This document shows, piece after piece, positions 1 to 8,433 of a DNA stretch of 64,000 nt. Location: assembly GCA_958296095.1 (NCBI GenBank), contig OY282434.1, positions 2,634,001 through 2,698,000 on the forward strand, read 5' to 3'. A program made the translations under genes and the position numbers. The DNA comes from an uncultured Oligoflexales bacterium. GTDB lineage: Bacteria; Bdellovibrionota_B; Oligoflexia; Oligoflexales; JAPPIL01. The notes below the pieces were generated by a model that searched no databases, had not been told where the DNA came from, and saw only the letters and a list, made by a program, of their open reading frames with translations. Each line of letters starts with the position of its first letter. Position 1 is the stretch's first letter.

Positions 1-1
1 G

Positions 2-859
2 ATCGTCGATACATTGCGTGGTTTTTTCACCTGGTCACAAAAACTATTGTATTGGAATCGCACCGTCGGTTCTGGCGAATTACATGAGGATGCAGAAATT
101 GCAACGAAGTTGGCTCTCGTTGATGGTGACAGTGCGAGCACGCATATTTCTATCAACGAATACAATCCCAAAATCATTTGGCAACGCACCTTTCAAAACG
201 ACAAGACTTCTATTTTGACTAAGCTCACTTTCGGGACGATTTACGCCTTGGTCTACACGGTGATACCAGGGAGACTCTTGTATGGGTTTGGAGATCAATA
301 CAATCCTTTTGCTGATACAGTAATTCTCTATTCAGACAACTTGGACCTGGCCTTGCACGAAGCTGGACACGCGGTAGACTTTTCTGAAAAACAGAAAAAA
401 CATCTCGGGCCGGGCCTGTATACACTGGCAAGAGTTTTTTTCCCTATAATGCTTTACCAAGAGGCTGTGGCAACTGGTAAGGCGTTTAAATTTACCGCAG
501 AACATGGAGCCAGTGAGGATCTCAAGAGCTCGTATGCACTTCTGTTTCCCGCTTTTGGCACGTATTTAGCGGCATCGATCTTCACGGCCAACGGCATGGT
601 AAGCAAAATAAAAACCCTAAGAGGAAAGGAGACAACACGTATGACAAAATGGCTAGACAGGAAAGCTGAAGCTATGGCTAACTGGAAAGGATTCAAAGGC
701 GCTGCGGGGAGTTTAGGTGCCGAGAGGCTGGGGACAAAAGCAATGAAGTTTGCTATAATTATTCCTGTAGTGCTTGGCGCACATATTGTTGGTCGTGCAA
801 TGGGGGCATTCGTCAAAACACCACATGAGACCCCGATCAATCCTAAATTTGATAATTGA
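2..859 (+). CDS. Putative zinc metallopeptidase-like membrane protein, 5' end missing
   Basis: The reading frame is open to the first base of the window, so the gene begins upstream; a TTG at 14 is only the first possible start inside. Counted from that TTG, residues 115-119 read HEAGH, a gluzincin-type HExxH motif, in the context LALHEAGHAVDF. Glu150 in YQEAVATGKA lies 31 residues after the second His and could be the third zinc ligand. Hydrophobic stretches occur near residues 72-88, 175-195 and 245-262, so the protein is probably membrane-bound. I do not recognise the family beyond this signature. It converges on the minus-strand operon that follows, with a strong hairpin between them. The motif is clear; peptidase activity is inference. 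Confidence 0.6.
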   Translation: MVDTLRGFFTWSQKLLYWNRTVGSGELHEDAEIATKLALVDGDSASTHISINEYNPKIIWQRTFQNDKTSILTKLTFGTIYALVYTVIPGRLLYGFGDQYNPFADTVILYSDNLDLALHEAGHAVDFSEKQKKHLGPGLYTLARVFFPIMLYQEAVATGKAFKFTAEHGASEDLKSSYALLFPAFGTYLAASIFTANGMVSKIKTLRGKETTRMTKWLDRKAEAMANWKGFKGAAGSLGAERLGTKAMKFAIIIPVVLGAHIVGRAMGAFVKTPHETPINPKFDN

Positions 860-865
860 TAGTGG

Positions 866-897
866 GCTGAGCAGGAGGTGTTTGTCTCCTGTTCAGC
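866..897. terminator. Strong hairpin between convergent genes
   Basis: A 12-bp inverted repeat (866-877 with 886-897, one G-T wobble) around an 8-nt loop lies in the 44-bp gap between two converging genes. No long T-tract follows on either strand, so it may act as a bidirectional or weak terminator, or as an mRNA 3'-end stabiliser. Confidence 0.5.
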
Positions 898-903
898 TGC
901 AAA

Positions 904-3081
904 CTAGCCCAGCTCTCGCCAACGCCTGAGCAGTACCTCCGCAGGCAAAAACAACAATAACAATAAGTACCAGGGTTCATTTAAAATCCAAAAATAATCT
1001 TGTTCGGTTTTTTCTTGCTGGTGGGGGGCGAATGCAGCCTGGGCAAAATGACGGCTCATGAACATGCTTAGCTTGCTGCTGAATTTTTCATGATCAACAA
1101 TAAAAGGCACGCGCAATAATTTTGCTAAATCCTCTGCATGGGTAGGTGCACGTCCGACCTCCTCGTCTTTATACAACCTAGGTAGCAACGCCACGCTCTC
1201 AGCTTGTAACGCGCCAAAGGCTTTATCAACTCCAGCAATCTTTACCCGACACTTTTGCTTGTCCCCTACAGCTGTCCGACCAGAAAGGGTCTTGTGTTGC
1301 GGGCCGACTGTTGCAACGTTAACTTGTGACCAGTCTTGCCTCTGACCACACAGCTGTAACTGCCACTGCTCCGAGAGCGCAAAATACTTCGTCGCCGCCC
1401 CCTGCAACTCTAAACGCCACACGACATCAAGGTTGCGATTGTGGCTCAAGACGAAATTGCTGATATGCAATGGACGTTGCAAATCTCGTTGCAATAACCA
1501 GGTCATTGCTAATTGCAAAAAACGGTGATAAGAATAACGCGCTGCACCCGCCATCGCTAAACGCCAAAAAGTGTCGCTAAACAACCAAATCGCGCGCCCT
1601 TTGCCTGGATAAGAAGCGACCAACAACGGCAATTCCACCCCCTGCTTGTCAACCGCATTGATTAACGGGGTATAACCTGTGTCACTCAACACGAGACGAT
1701 TGAGACCGCGTGCCCCTGCAAAAGCCAGGAGCTCTTCTTGCATCTCAAGCCAATCATCATAAATACTCGCCAACGCCCGTTGCTCAGCAGTTGGCTGGGC
1801 AAAACGCAACTTAAAGTCAAGGTCTGACTGCCAATTGCTGTGCTGGCGCTGCAAAGTGGCACTGCGCTTGTCAACTTGCAAAATTTTGGTTAACGGTGAG
1901 GTAATAATATCCTCGTAAAGCAAAGCACGCGGGCCGCCGATGTACAACAATGCTCCACCGCGCAGAACAAAATCAACTAAGTTTTGCTGATGTTGTGGTT
2001 GCAGAAAACGCGATAAAGAAAAATTTTGCATAATGATGACACGAAAATTTTCTAACTCTTCTCCAAACAACTGATCGACAGGAAAAGGAATTAAACTTAG
2101 CTCACGTTCGTCAACCTGCGAATCATCCATAGGGTCGCGCAAAATAAAAAAACTAATCAAATCATACCGCGGCTCGGATTTTAAATAGCGCCGCACAAAA
2201 CTGCCGTCCCAACTCGGACTGCCCAACAAGTGCAATACACCAACAGTATTAGGTAATACTTCCAACAACGCGGCCCGACTGTTGTCCCATAAAATTTTTT
2301 CACCGCCTGGTGGTAAGATTTCAACCTCTAACAAATGCATGCCGCGTGCTAACTCAGGCACAGGCAAAGTCAAGCGGGCCTTATCCATCGTTGCCGCGAA
2401 CACGACATTGTGACCTGCTAACACCTTGCCATCAAGCGTTACCTGCACCTGCACCCGTTCCTGTTGCTGCGCTGGTGTGCGTTGCAGGAGCAGCTGCACA
2501 TCCGCAGGCGTGTTTTCAAAGGCTAAAGGCACGAGGTCAATTTTGGCTAGCCTGATGTTTTTATTTATTTCACCAGCAAAACCTAACACCATCCCTGCAT
2601 CACTGACCGACTCTACTTCAAGCACTGCCTGCCATCCCAACTGCGGCTGCAAATCCCCACCATCGGTGAGCAGCAACCACGCATCATCGCCGACCTCGGC
2701 CAACCAATCAGGCAACACTAACGATAACGGGCTATAGCTACGTCGCGTCGCCGCACTTAACTCCGACAAATAACGCCGCCGCACCTTACAACTTAACTCA
2801 CGGCAACGTTGCTCTGCCTGCCACAGAATATCCTGCACTGCTGTTGCCCCTGACATACTATCCGAGTCATCGATCAGGATGTGCAACACACGCGGCGCAA
2901 TCTCCGCCGCCGTCTTGATGGTGTTAAGTCGCGGCCATAGGGCCAACACCAGCGGCGACAGCCACAACAAGCGACACAACGCAGCTAAGGCAGCTCGCCG
3001 CCCGCCTAATTGTTGCCGCCAGCTCCAGCCAAGCAGGAAAATTACCACGACAAAAATAACAACAATTATCGCGCTTGCCAC
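904..3081 (-). CDS. Membrane protein with VWA-like MIDAS and glutamine-amidotransferase-like domain
   Basis: 725 aa from a GTG start, 7 bp after the preceding gene, last in the MoxR operon. The N-terminus has two hydrophobic helices (about 1-17 and 38-50). They are followed by LIDDSDSMSG, which carries the DxSxS metal-ion site of a VWA fold. Around residues 270-400 there is a class-I glutamine-amidotransferase-like Rossmann segment (GVLHLLGSPSWDG... then LVDFVLRGGALLYIGGPRA), without an obvious catalytic Cys. A single C-terminal transmembrane helix lies near 700-718. Proteins of this architecture close MoxR/DUF58/VWA operons in many Gram-negative bacteria. The exact function is unknown; an envelope role through VWA-mediated assembly with the MoxR ATPase is inference. 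Confidence 0.75.
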   Translation of the reverse strand: MASAIIVVIFVVVIFLLGWSWRQQLGGRRAALAALCRLLWLSPLVLALWPRLNTIKTAAEIAPRVLHILIDDSDSMSGATAVQDILWQAEQRCRELSCKVRRRYLSELSAATRRSYSPLSLVLPDWLAEVGDDAWLLLTDGGDLQPQLGWQAVLEVESVSDAGMVLGFAGEINKNIRLAKIDLVPLAFENTPADVQLLLQRTPAQQQERVQVQVTLDGKVLAGHNVVFAATMDKARLTLPVPELARGMHLLEVEILPPGGEKILWDNSRAALLEVLPNTVGVLHLLGSPSWDGSFVRRYLKSEPRYDLISFFILRDPMDDSQVDERELSLIPFPVDQLFGEELENFRVIIMQNFSLSRFLQPQHQQNLVDFVLRGGALLYIGGPRALLYEDIITSPLTKILQVDKRSATLQRQHSNWQSDLDFKLRFAQPTAEQRALASIYDDWLEMQEELLAFAGARGLNRLVLSDTGYTPLINAVDKQGVELPLLVASYPGKGRAIWLFSDTFWRLAMAGAARYSYHRFLQLAMTWLLQRDLQRPLHISNFVLSHNRNLDVVWRLELQGAATKYFALSEQWQLQLCGQRQDWSQVNVATVGPQHKTLSGRTAVGDKQKCRVKIAGVDKAFGALQAESVALLPRLYKDEEVGRAPTHAEDLAKLLRVPFIVDHEKFSSKLSMFMSRHFAQAAFAPHQQEKTEQDYFWILNEPWYLLLLLFLPAEVLLRRWRELG

Positions 3082-3088
3082 TAGTTCC

Positions 3089-3730
3089 CTATCGCAATCT
3101 TTTTAAAATTTCTGGCAGATGGACTTGATCTTTTTTGTAATCACCTGCCAGTGCTACCATCAATAAATTAATAAACATACGCGTGGCCATCTCCCGCCCC
3201 GTCTGCCTGAGGCAAGGCACATCTGCGCCTCCGTCACGTAGATAAGCGAGCAAACGCTGAGGGATGACGACAATGGCGAGGCGGGCGGCAAAAGTGAAGC
3301 TGCGCCAACGCTGCTGATTACAGACTGGCAAGGTGTCGAGTAAATAAAAACTACGCATCAACTCATGATCAAGCGGAATGTTTTGCCACGCGCCAGTGCT
3401 CTTGCCAAAAGTGCGCGCGGTGAAGGTTGTCAATGTTGCCGCGTCCCCACCGGCAACGACCAGCATGCCACCCTTGCGAATCCACTGTGCCACAGCAATA
3501 TCATCAGCAACGAAGGCAAGATTACGCACCCACAACCAAGGGCTGGTGCTGAAATTACTGCCATCACGCACTGCCAACGTTGTCGCCAGCGTCAAACTTG
3601 TGCGCTTCTGCACCTCCTGCGCCAAGCGAGTAAAACGCCAGTTCTGTGCTGGTTGCACCGCCACTAGCTCGATGGTGGCCGTGGCAGATAGTGATAACGA
3701 CAGCCCTAGGGCCATAGATAAAATTTTCAC
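3089..3730 (-). CDS. DUF4159-type secreted protein of MoxR operon
   Basis: I choose the GTG at 3730, giving 213 aa, because it overlaps the upstream gene's stop as GTGA and is followed at once by a signal peptide (MKILSMALGLSLSLSATA). Upstream codons in the frame lie inside the previous gene. The mature part resembles DUF4159: a Rossmann-like fold with WIRKGGMLVVAGGD, DHELMRSFYLLDTLP, and a C-terminal helix near the phrase MFINLLMVALAGDYKKDQ. Family members always sit next to VWA and MoxR genes, as here. Function unknown; the export signal places it in the periplasm. Confidence 0.75.
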   Translation of the reverse strand: MKILSMALGLSLSLSATATIELVAVQPAQNWRFTRLAQEVQKRTSLTLATTLAVRDGSNFSTSPWLWVRNLAFVADDIAVAQWIRKGGMLVVAGGDAATLTTFTARTFGKSTGAWQNIPLDHELMRSFYLLDTLPVCNQQRWRSFTFAARLAIVVIPQRLLAYLRDGGADVPCLRQTGREMATRMFINLLMVALAGDYKKDQVHLPEILKRLR

Positions 3731-5511
3731 GACGGCTGTGCCTCCTGATGCGGTCTGCGTCTTAAGGACAAAAGTTTGCCGCCTATTTCTATCAACGCCG
3801 CCAACATTGCTAACCCCAACAACCCCTGCACCCACAGCTGAGCATCACGGCGATAGCGTGGCAAGCCAATCCGCTCAGCTGCACCGTCAAACTGCACCGC
3901 AGGCGGCAAGGTCGCGCGTGCTAGTTGCTGCAATAAACTCTCGCCCCGCGGCACGTTGGCAGGGCTAAGTTCAGTGTCTGCTGCCGCGCTAAGACTAAAA
4001 ATATCCGCTGGTCGCGGCCATTGCCGCAGTGCTTGTTGTGCCGTCAGCTTTTGTAGTTGCAACAGTTGCTGAATTAACACCGGCACGCTGGCATACTCAA
4101 TCCCGCCCGTGTCTTGCTGTGCATAAGGTGGCAGGCTGAATACTGTGATGTTAGCTTGATGATAGAAAAGCGCATTTTTGTCGGCTGCTACTCCGTCTTG
4201 AACTAGCACCTCGGCCAGCGTCGTGCAGTTCCTCGGCACGCGGCCGCGCAAACGCTGATAACAGCGGCATATTGCGCTTTGCGGTGCGTGCTGTGATTGT
4301 GGTAGCAGCCACACTCGTGGTTTTTGGGTCAATGTCGGGCAGTGTTGCCGCAAGGTAAAGTTTCTGCCAAAAGCCAGCACCCACAAGTCGCGCTGCGCCA
4401 CGACACTAGGAGCATGATCCATTCTTTTTATTTTAAAACCCAAAACTTCAAAAGTCGTCTGCAACTGAAACAACGGATCGTCGAGTAAACGTTCGCCATG
4501 CAGGTCAGCGATAATTGCTACCTGCGGCACAAAACTAGTGAGGTTGAAATAAAACTCATTATCATGCGGCAGCGCGTCGCGCGGTGTAGTTTGTAGATGT
4601 AGACGCAACGGGCTCTCGGCCTGCGGGCGCGGCAGCTGTTGACGACGAGGCAGGCGCAGCGGCAATAAGACACGGCTTTGTTCTGGCGCAATACTTGCCT
4701 GCGTTTGCGTGATTTTTTGTTGGCCGCGGTAGACGGCAAGCGTGAAGGAGAGGGGGGTTTTGCGCACCCCTGCCGCGGCAATGTCAATATCGAGCCGCGC
4801 GGTAGTAAGGTGCGGTGTAGAAACGACACGCACCCGCTGTGGATAGAGGTTAAAATCAGGCCGCTCCCTTAACTGTGGCACTTCCAGATGATGCAAGCTG
4901 GCTGTGAGGTGTTGCCAATGAAAGTTGTGCCACGTATGTCGGTCACGATCGGAGACAATAATGATGCGATCCATGTCGCTGAGACGTGGCAACTGCTGGC
5001 GGAAGACACTGGCCAGGTGTAAGCCTGGACGATGAAAATCCAGTGTGGCTAGATGTTCAGCAAAAGCTTGTGGATGGATAAACTGTTGCATGGCATCACG
5101 ATGACTCGTGCCGACGGTGACGCGCCCCAATTGGCGCAGACGAGAGTAAACATCGTGCAAGAACAGGCGGTACTGCGCCAGCGTTGTGTATGCACTGAGC
5201 GAGGGGCTAAAATCGATGAAGAGGTATAGCTCCAGAGTGCGGTTGGGTTCAGCCGTAGGGTGCATGCTGTGCGGGCGCAAGGCAAACAGCAGTGCAGCGC
5301 TCGCCGCGGCCATAAAACACAAGAAAGGCAGGCACGGCGGCCAACGCAAACGCAAGCGTGGCAGGCGTGAGGGGGGTAGCGCGAAGATGCTTAGCAGCGG
5401 CAACCATACTCGGCGGTATTTTTTGCGCACGATAAACCATAACGATATTGCTAGCGAGGTGCATAGTAGCGAGCCGACGAAGATATTGGAGAAAGTTATC
5501 ACGATAGGCAA
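3727..5511 (-). CDS. BatA-like VWA-domain membrane protein
   Basis: 594 aa from a TTG that overlaps the end of the DUF58 gene by 13 bp, implying translational coupling. Two N-terminal membrane helices (about 5-27 and 62-80) precede a VWA domain whose MIDAS reads DFSPSLS (DxSxS). A C-terminal helix near 565-580 (LWVQGLLGLAMLAALIEIGG) completes the layout typical of BatA-like proteins, which present the VWA domain in the periplasm. The large central part is beta-rich and poorly conserved. It is coupled to the DUF4159 gene by a GTGA overlap. Family assignment is good; the molecular client is unknown. Confidence 0.75.
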   Translation of the reverse strand: MPIVITFSNIFVGSLLCTSLAISLWFIVRKKYRRVWLPLLSIFALPPSRLPRLRLRWPPCLPFLCFMAAASAALLFALRPHSMHPTAEPNRTLELYLFIDFSPSLSAYTTLAQYRLFLHDVYSRLRQLGRVTVGTSHRDAMQQFIHPQAFAEHLATLDFHRPGLHLASVFRQQLPRLSDMDRIIIVSDRDRHTWHNFHWQHLTASLHHLEVPQLRERPDFNLYPQRVRVVSTPHLTTARLDIDIAAAGVRKTPLSFTLAVYRGQQKITQTQASIAPEQSRVLLPLRLPRRQQLPRPQAESPLRLHLQTTPRDALPHDNEFYFNLTSFVPQVAIIADLHGERLLDDPLFQLQTTFEVLGFKIKRMDHAPSVVAQRDLWVLAFGRNFTLRQHCPTLTQKPRVWLLPQSQHAPQSAICRCYQRLRGRVPRNCTTLAEVLVQDGVAADKNALFYHQANITVFSLPPYAQQDTGGIEYASVPVLIQQLLQLQKLTAQQALRQWPRPADIFSLSAAADTELSPANVPRGESLLQQLARATLPPAVQFDGAAERIGLPRYRRDAQLWVQGLLGLAMLAALIEIGGKLLSLRRRPHQEAQPS

Positions 5512-6368
5512 CGCCAGTGAGTGTTGAGAAAATCTAAATAGTGCGCGATGTCGGTATCTTCGGTGAGCAGCAGGTATTTGCCCCCGTTATTTTCTATTGC
5601 CTGTGCGGTGTCACCTAACCACTGCTTAAGGCGAGGGCGAAAGATGCGGCGGAGGTTTTTGCCTAATGCTTCCCGCGGCCGTTCAAAATAACTGCTGTTG
5701 TTGTCGAGCCAATCGCTTTTTAGTTCGTAGCTGGACAGTGTGTGCAACATGTAGGCCGAAGGCGCGGCATCGAGGAAGGTTTGGTAGGTTGTTTGCAGGC
5801 CGTCACCGAGCCAGTATTTGGCATCGCCCTTCAGCTGCAGCAAGGTGGTGTCGTTGGTGGCGAAGGTGCAGACGCGCGGTAGTTGCGCAAAAACAAAATT
5901 AACTGCACAAAAATTTTCGTAAATATCCAGCACTTCGGTGACGCTAGAAATTTTACGCACATGCAGATCGTCGGCGACGAGGCAGAAGGTGACCTGATCG
6001 AGGATTTTGGTGTGCATGAAGGCAAGATGCAGGGCAACGCGCAAGGCTGTCTCTAGCTTGTGCACGGCGGCGAGGTGAATGTCTGCGGGCGGCCAGTGCA
6101 TGGCTGGCATACACGAGACGGCAATTACGACTTCGGCACTGGCACTGTGCTGTTGTTGGTTGATAAGCAACTGATCGGTGCGAGCATAGGCACGCCAGTC
6201 GATCGCACGCAAGGGGTCACCGGGTTGGTAGGTACGGGTTGCTTCAGGCATGCGGTGTGGTTGGGCGCGCTGTTGGCGAAAACTACCGAAGTCACGGCGA
6301 AAGTGCAGGCGCAGGTGTGTGCCCGCGGCATGTGTGGTGTGTGGTTCGAGTTGGCTGATGGTGTTCAC
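5499..6368 (-). CDS. DUF58 family protein
   Basis: The GTG at 6368 lies 13 bases after the MoxR stop with an AGGCGGG ribosome-binding site, giving 289 aa; the frame runs further upstream only inside moxR. It contains the DUF58 signature YQPGDPLRAIDWRAYAR followed by TDQLLINQQ. DUF58 proteins resemble a degenerate VWA fold and are nearly always encoded directly after moxR, as here. They are thought to work with the MoxR AAA+ ATPase in assembling or metallating complexes. There is no signal peptide, so it is probably cytoplasmic. Confidence 0.85.
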   Translation of the reverse strand: MNTISQLEPHTTHAAGTHLRLHFRRDFGSFRQQRAQPHRMPEATRTYQPGDPLRAIDWRAYARTDQLLINQQQHSASAEVVIAVSCMPAMHWPPADIHLAAVHKLETALRVALHLAFMHTKILDQVTFCLVADDLHVRKISSVTEVLDIYENFCAVNFVFAQLPRVCTFATNDTTLLQLKGDAKYWLGDGLQTTYQTFLDAAPSAYMLHTLSSYELKSDWLDNNSSYFERPREALGKNLRRIFRPRLKQWLGDTAQAIENNGGKYLLLTEDTDIAHYLDFLNTHWRCLS

Positions 6369-6381
6369 ACGACCCGCCTGT

Positions 6382-7395
6382 TCAATTTGAGCCTGTGGCG
6401 AGCCTGTGGTTGCGTTGCACGAGCTGAGCGAGCAGGTCTTCGACCAGCGTGTCTGCGTCCATTTTGGCACGCGTCGCGGCAGAGCTAAGCTTGAGACGAT
6501 GACGCAAGGCAGGCTTAGCCATGCGGACAACGTGCTGCCAACGCACCTCACCCTCGTCTTGCAACAGCGCGAGCGATTTTGACAAGGCAATCAAACTCAA
6601 ACCCGCACGTGGACTAGCACCGTAGATAATGTGGGAACGCAACTCAGGTGGACACAGGGGGTCGCGGGGACGAGTCGCACGCACTAGCTCGGTGATGGCT
6701 TCGATCAATGCGTCGGCAATAGGCACACGTGCACTGGCCGCGATTATACTACGCAGTGTGCTAGCACTGACGCAGCTCGGCTGCATGTCGTCATGGTCGG
6801 GGTTGGCGTTGTAGCTGTTGTGTGCTTTGAGCAGTTTGGTCTCGGCATCGATGTCAGGGTAAGTAATCAAGGCATGGCTCAGAAAGCGATCAATCTGTGC
6901 TTCGGGCAGGTTGAACGTGCCTTCCGACTCGTAAGGGTTGCGGGTGGCGAAGACCATGAACGGCTCAGGCAACTCGTACTTGCGTCCCGCGGTGGTGACG
7001 GTGCGCTCTTGCATCGCTTCGAGCAAGGCAGACTGTGTGCGAGGCGAGGCACGGTTGATCTCATCGGCAAGCAGTAGGTTTGTGAACACGGGGCCTTTGA
7101 CAAATTCAAAATAGCGTTTGCCGCTCTCTTGATCGAGGGTTAGGATCTCCGATCCGGTAATATCAGAAGGCAGCAGGTCGGGGGTAAATTGCACGCGACG
7201 GAACTCCAACCCCAGGGCCGTGGCAAAAGCCTTGACCAGCGTGGTCTTAGCCAACCCTGGCGCTCCCGTTGTCAAGATATGCCCCCCTGTGAACAGCGTG
7301 GCCATCGTCTCAACGACAATCTCTTTCTGCCCGAAAATCACGGTGGCAATACGTTCCTTAAGTGCGGCAATCGCCTGCTGTATGCCAGTGCTCAA
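6382..7395 (-). CDS. MoxR-family AAA+ ATPase
   Basis: 337 aa from a TTG start with GAGG upstream; first gene of the operon. Walker A is GAPGLAKTT (residues 44-52) and Walker B is LLLADEINRASP (Asp111-Glu112), both in the exact MoxR form. Sensor region ATRNPYESEGTFNLPEAQIDRF and the arginine finger segment SPRAGLSL also match. MoxR ATPases act as chaperones for VWA/DUF58 partners encoded beside them, which is the arrangement here. Full length and complete. Confidence 0.92.
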   Translation of the reverse strand: MSTGIQQAIAALKERIATVIFGQKEIVVETMATLFTGGHILTTGAPGLAKTTLVKAFATALGLEFRRVQFTPDLLPSDITGSEILTLDQESGKRYFEFVKGPVFTNLLLADEINRASPRTQSALLEAMQERTVTTAGRKYELPEPFMVFATRNPYESEGTFNLPEAQIDRFLSHALITYPDIDAETKLLKAHNSYNANPDHDDMQPSCVSASTLRSIIAASARVPIADALIEAITELVRATRPRDPLCPPELRSHIIYGASPRAGLSLIALSKSLALLQDEGEVRWQHVVRMAKPALRHRLKLSSAATRAKMDADTLVEDLLAQLVQRNHRLATGSN

Positions 7396-7479
7396 AACAT
7401 TTACCTCGCAAAATTCCCCTCCCTATCAGTCTATCTAATTTCGCGGTTTTTTTCTAAATATTAGTGAGTTACAAAAGGC

Positions 7480-8388
7480 CACGGCACGGCACACCTATTA
7501 GCACAGGCAGGCAGTCTTGGGGGCAAGAGGCAAGTAGCGCAAATCTCCGTTATCTTGGCAGAGCGCAGACCTGCCGAGAAACTCTCCTGAGTGGGTACGG
7601 CACATGCTTTATCTAAAAGCATAATCTGACGACAATACGGCAATATCTGTGGTCGAGTTTTCGCACGGTCTCGCTCTGCCGTTCATAAAGCCCTCGGTAG
7701 GCAAGAGGTGGGGGCAACCGCCGAGAGGTCTGAGGGCAGGCAGAGAGGGCGCGCAGAGTGGCCTGAGAACATGCAGCGAGCTAGGAAGCGAGCGATACAA
7801 AAAGCAGCGTAGCGAGCGGTCTTGCCGTGCCGTTCATGGAGCTCTCGGTAGGCAAGAGGTGGGAGGCAACCGCGAGAAGGCTTGGGGGCAAAGACCTCCC
7901 TTAGCACAAGTCTCCGTTGTCTTGGCGAGGCGCAGACCTACCGAGAAACTTGGAGGCAAGGACACCACTTAGCACAAGTCTCCGTTGTCTTGGCACGGCG
8001 CAGCCCTACCGAGAAACTCCCCACGAATATGTGCAAGCACATGCCATATGCAAAGAAATAATCTGAACGCGATATCAAGAGGTCTGAGCGCAAGGAGCGA
8101 GCTAGGAAGCGAGCGGGACAAAAAGCCGTAGCGCAGCGAACGGTCTCGCTCTGCCGTTCATAAAGCCCTCGGTCGGCAAGAGGTGTGGGCAACCGCCGAG
8201 AGGTCTGAGGGCAGGCAGAGAGGGCGCGCAGAGTGGCCTGAGAACATGCAGCGAGCTAGGAAGCGAGCGATACAAAAAGCAGCGTAGCGAGCGAAGCGAG
8301 CTAGGAAGCGAGCGTTACAAAAAAGCAGCGTAGCGTAGCGATGAGCTAGGAAGCGAGCGGGACAAAAAGCCGCAGCGCAGCTGGCGCA
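7480..8388 (+). repeat. Mosaic repeat cluster 1 (plus orientation)
   Basis: This gap between moxR and the Rpn locus holds only members of the window's modular repeat family. Recognisable modules, in order and repeated, are: CTCCGTTGTCTTGGCACGGC; ACCGAGAAACTC; a small palindromic ATGC-A/T-rich-GCAT hairpin module; GTCTCGCCGTGCCGTTCATG; GAGCTCTCGGTAGGCAAG; GAGAGGTCTGAG; and GAGCTAGGAAGCGAGCG followed by ACAAAAAGC. Segment 7543-7710 recurs at 47824-47991 with one mismatch seen, and 7944-8313 recurs at 10031-10400 with few substitutions. Short open frames through it are translations of the repeat, not genes. Confidence 0.9.
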
Positions 8389-8392
8389 GAAA

Positions 8393-8433
8393 TGCTATAC
8401 TATCCCTGAGTACATTCAGTAAATTTATGGAGG
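8393..8433 (+). promoter_or_regulatory. Extended -10 promoter and ribosome-binding site of Rpn-type leader
   Basis: TGCTATACT at 8393-8401 is an extended -10 element (TGn plus TATACT). GGAGG at 8429-8433 is a strong ribosome-binding site 7 nt before a GTG at 8441. The GTG frame begins VVKRKRAAKRAEI and stops inside the following repeat. The same leader recurs at 49792-49888. Confidence 0.55.
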
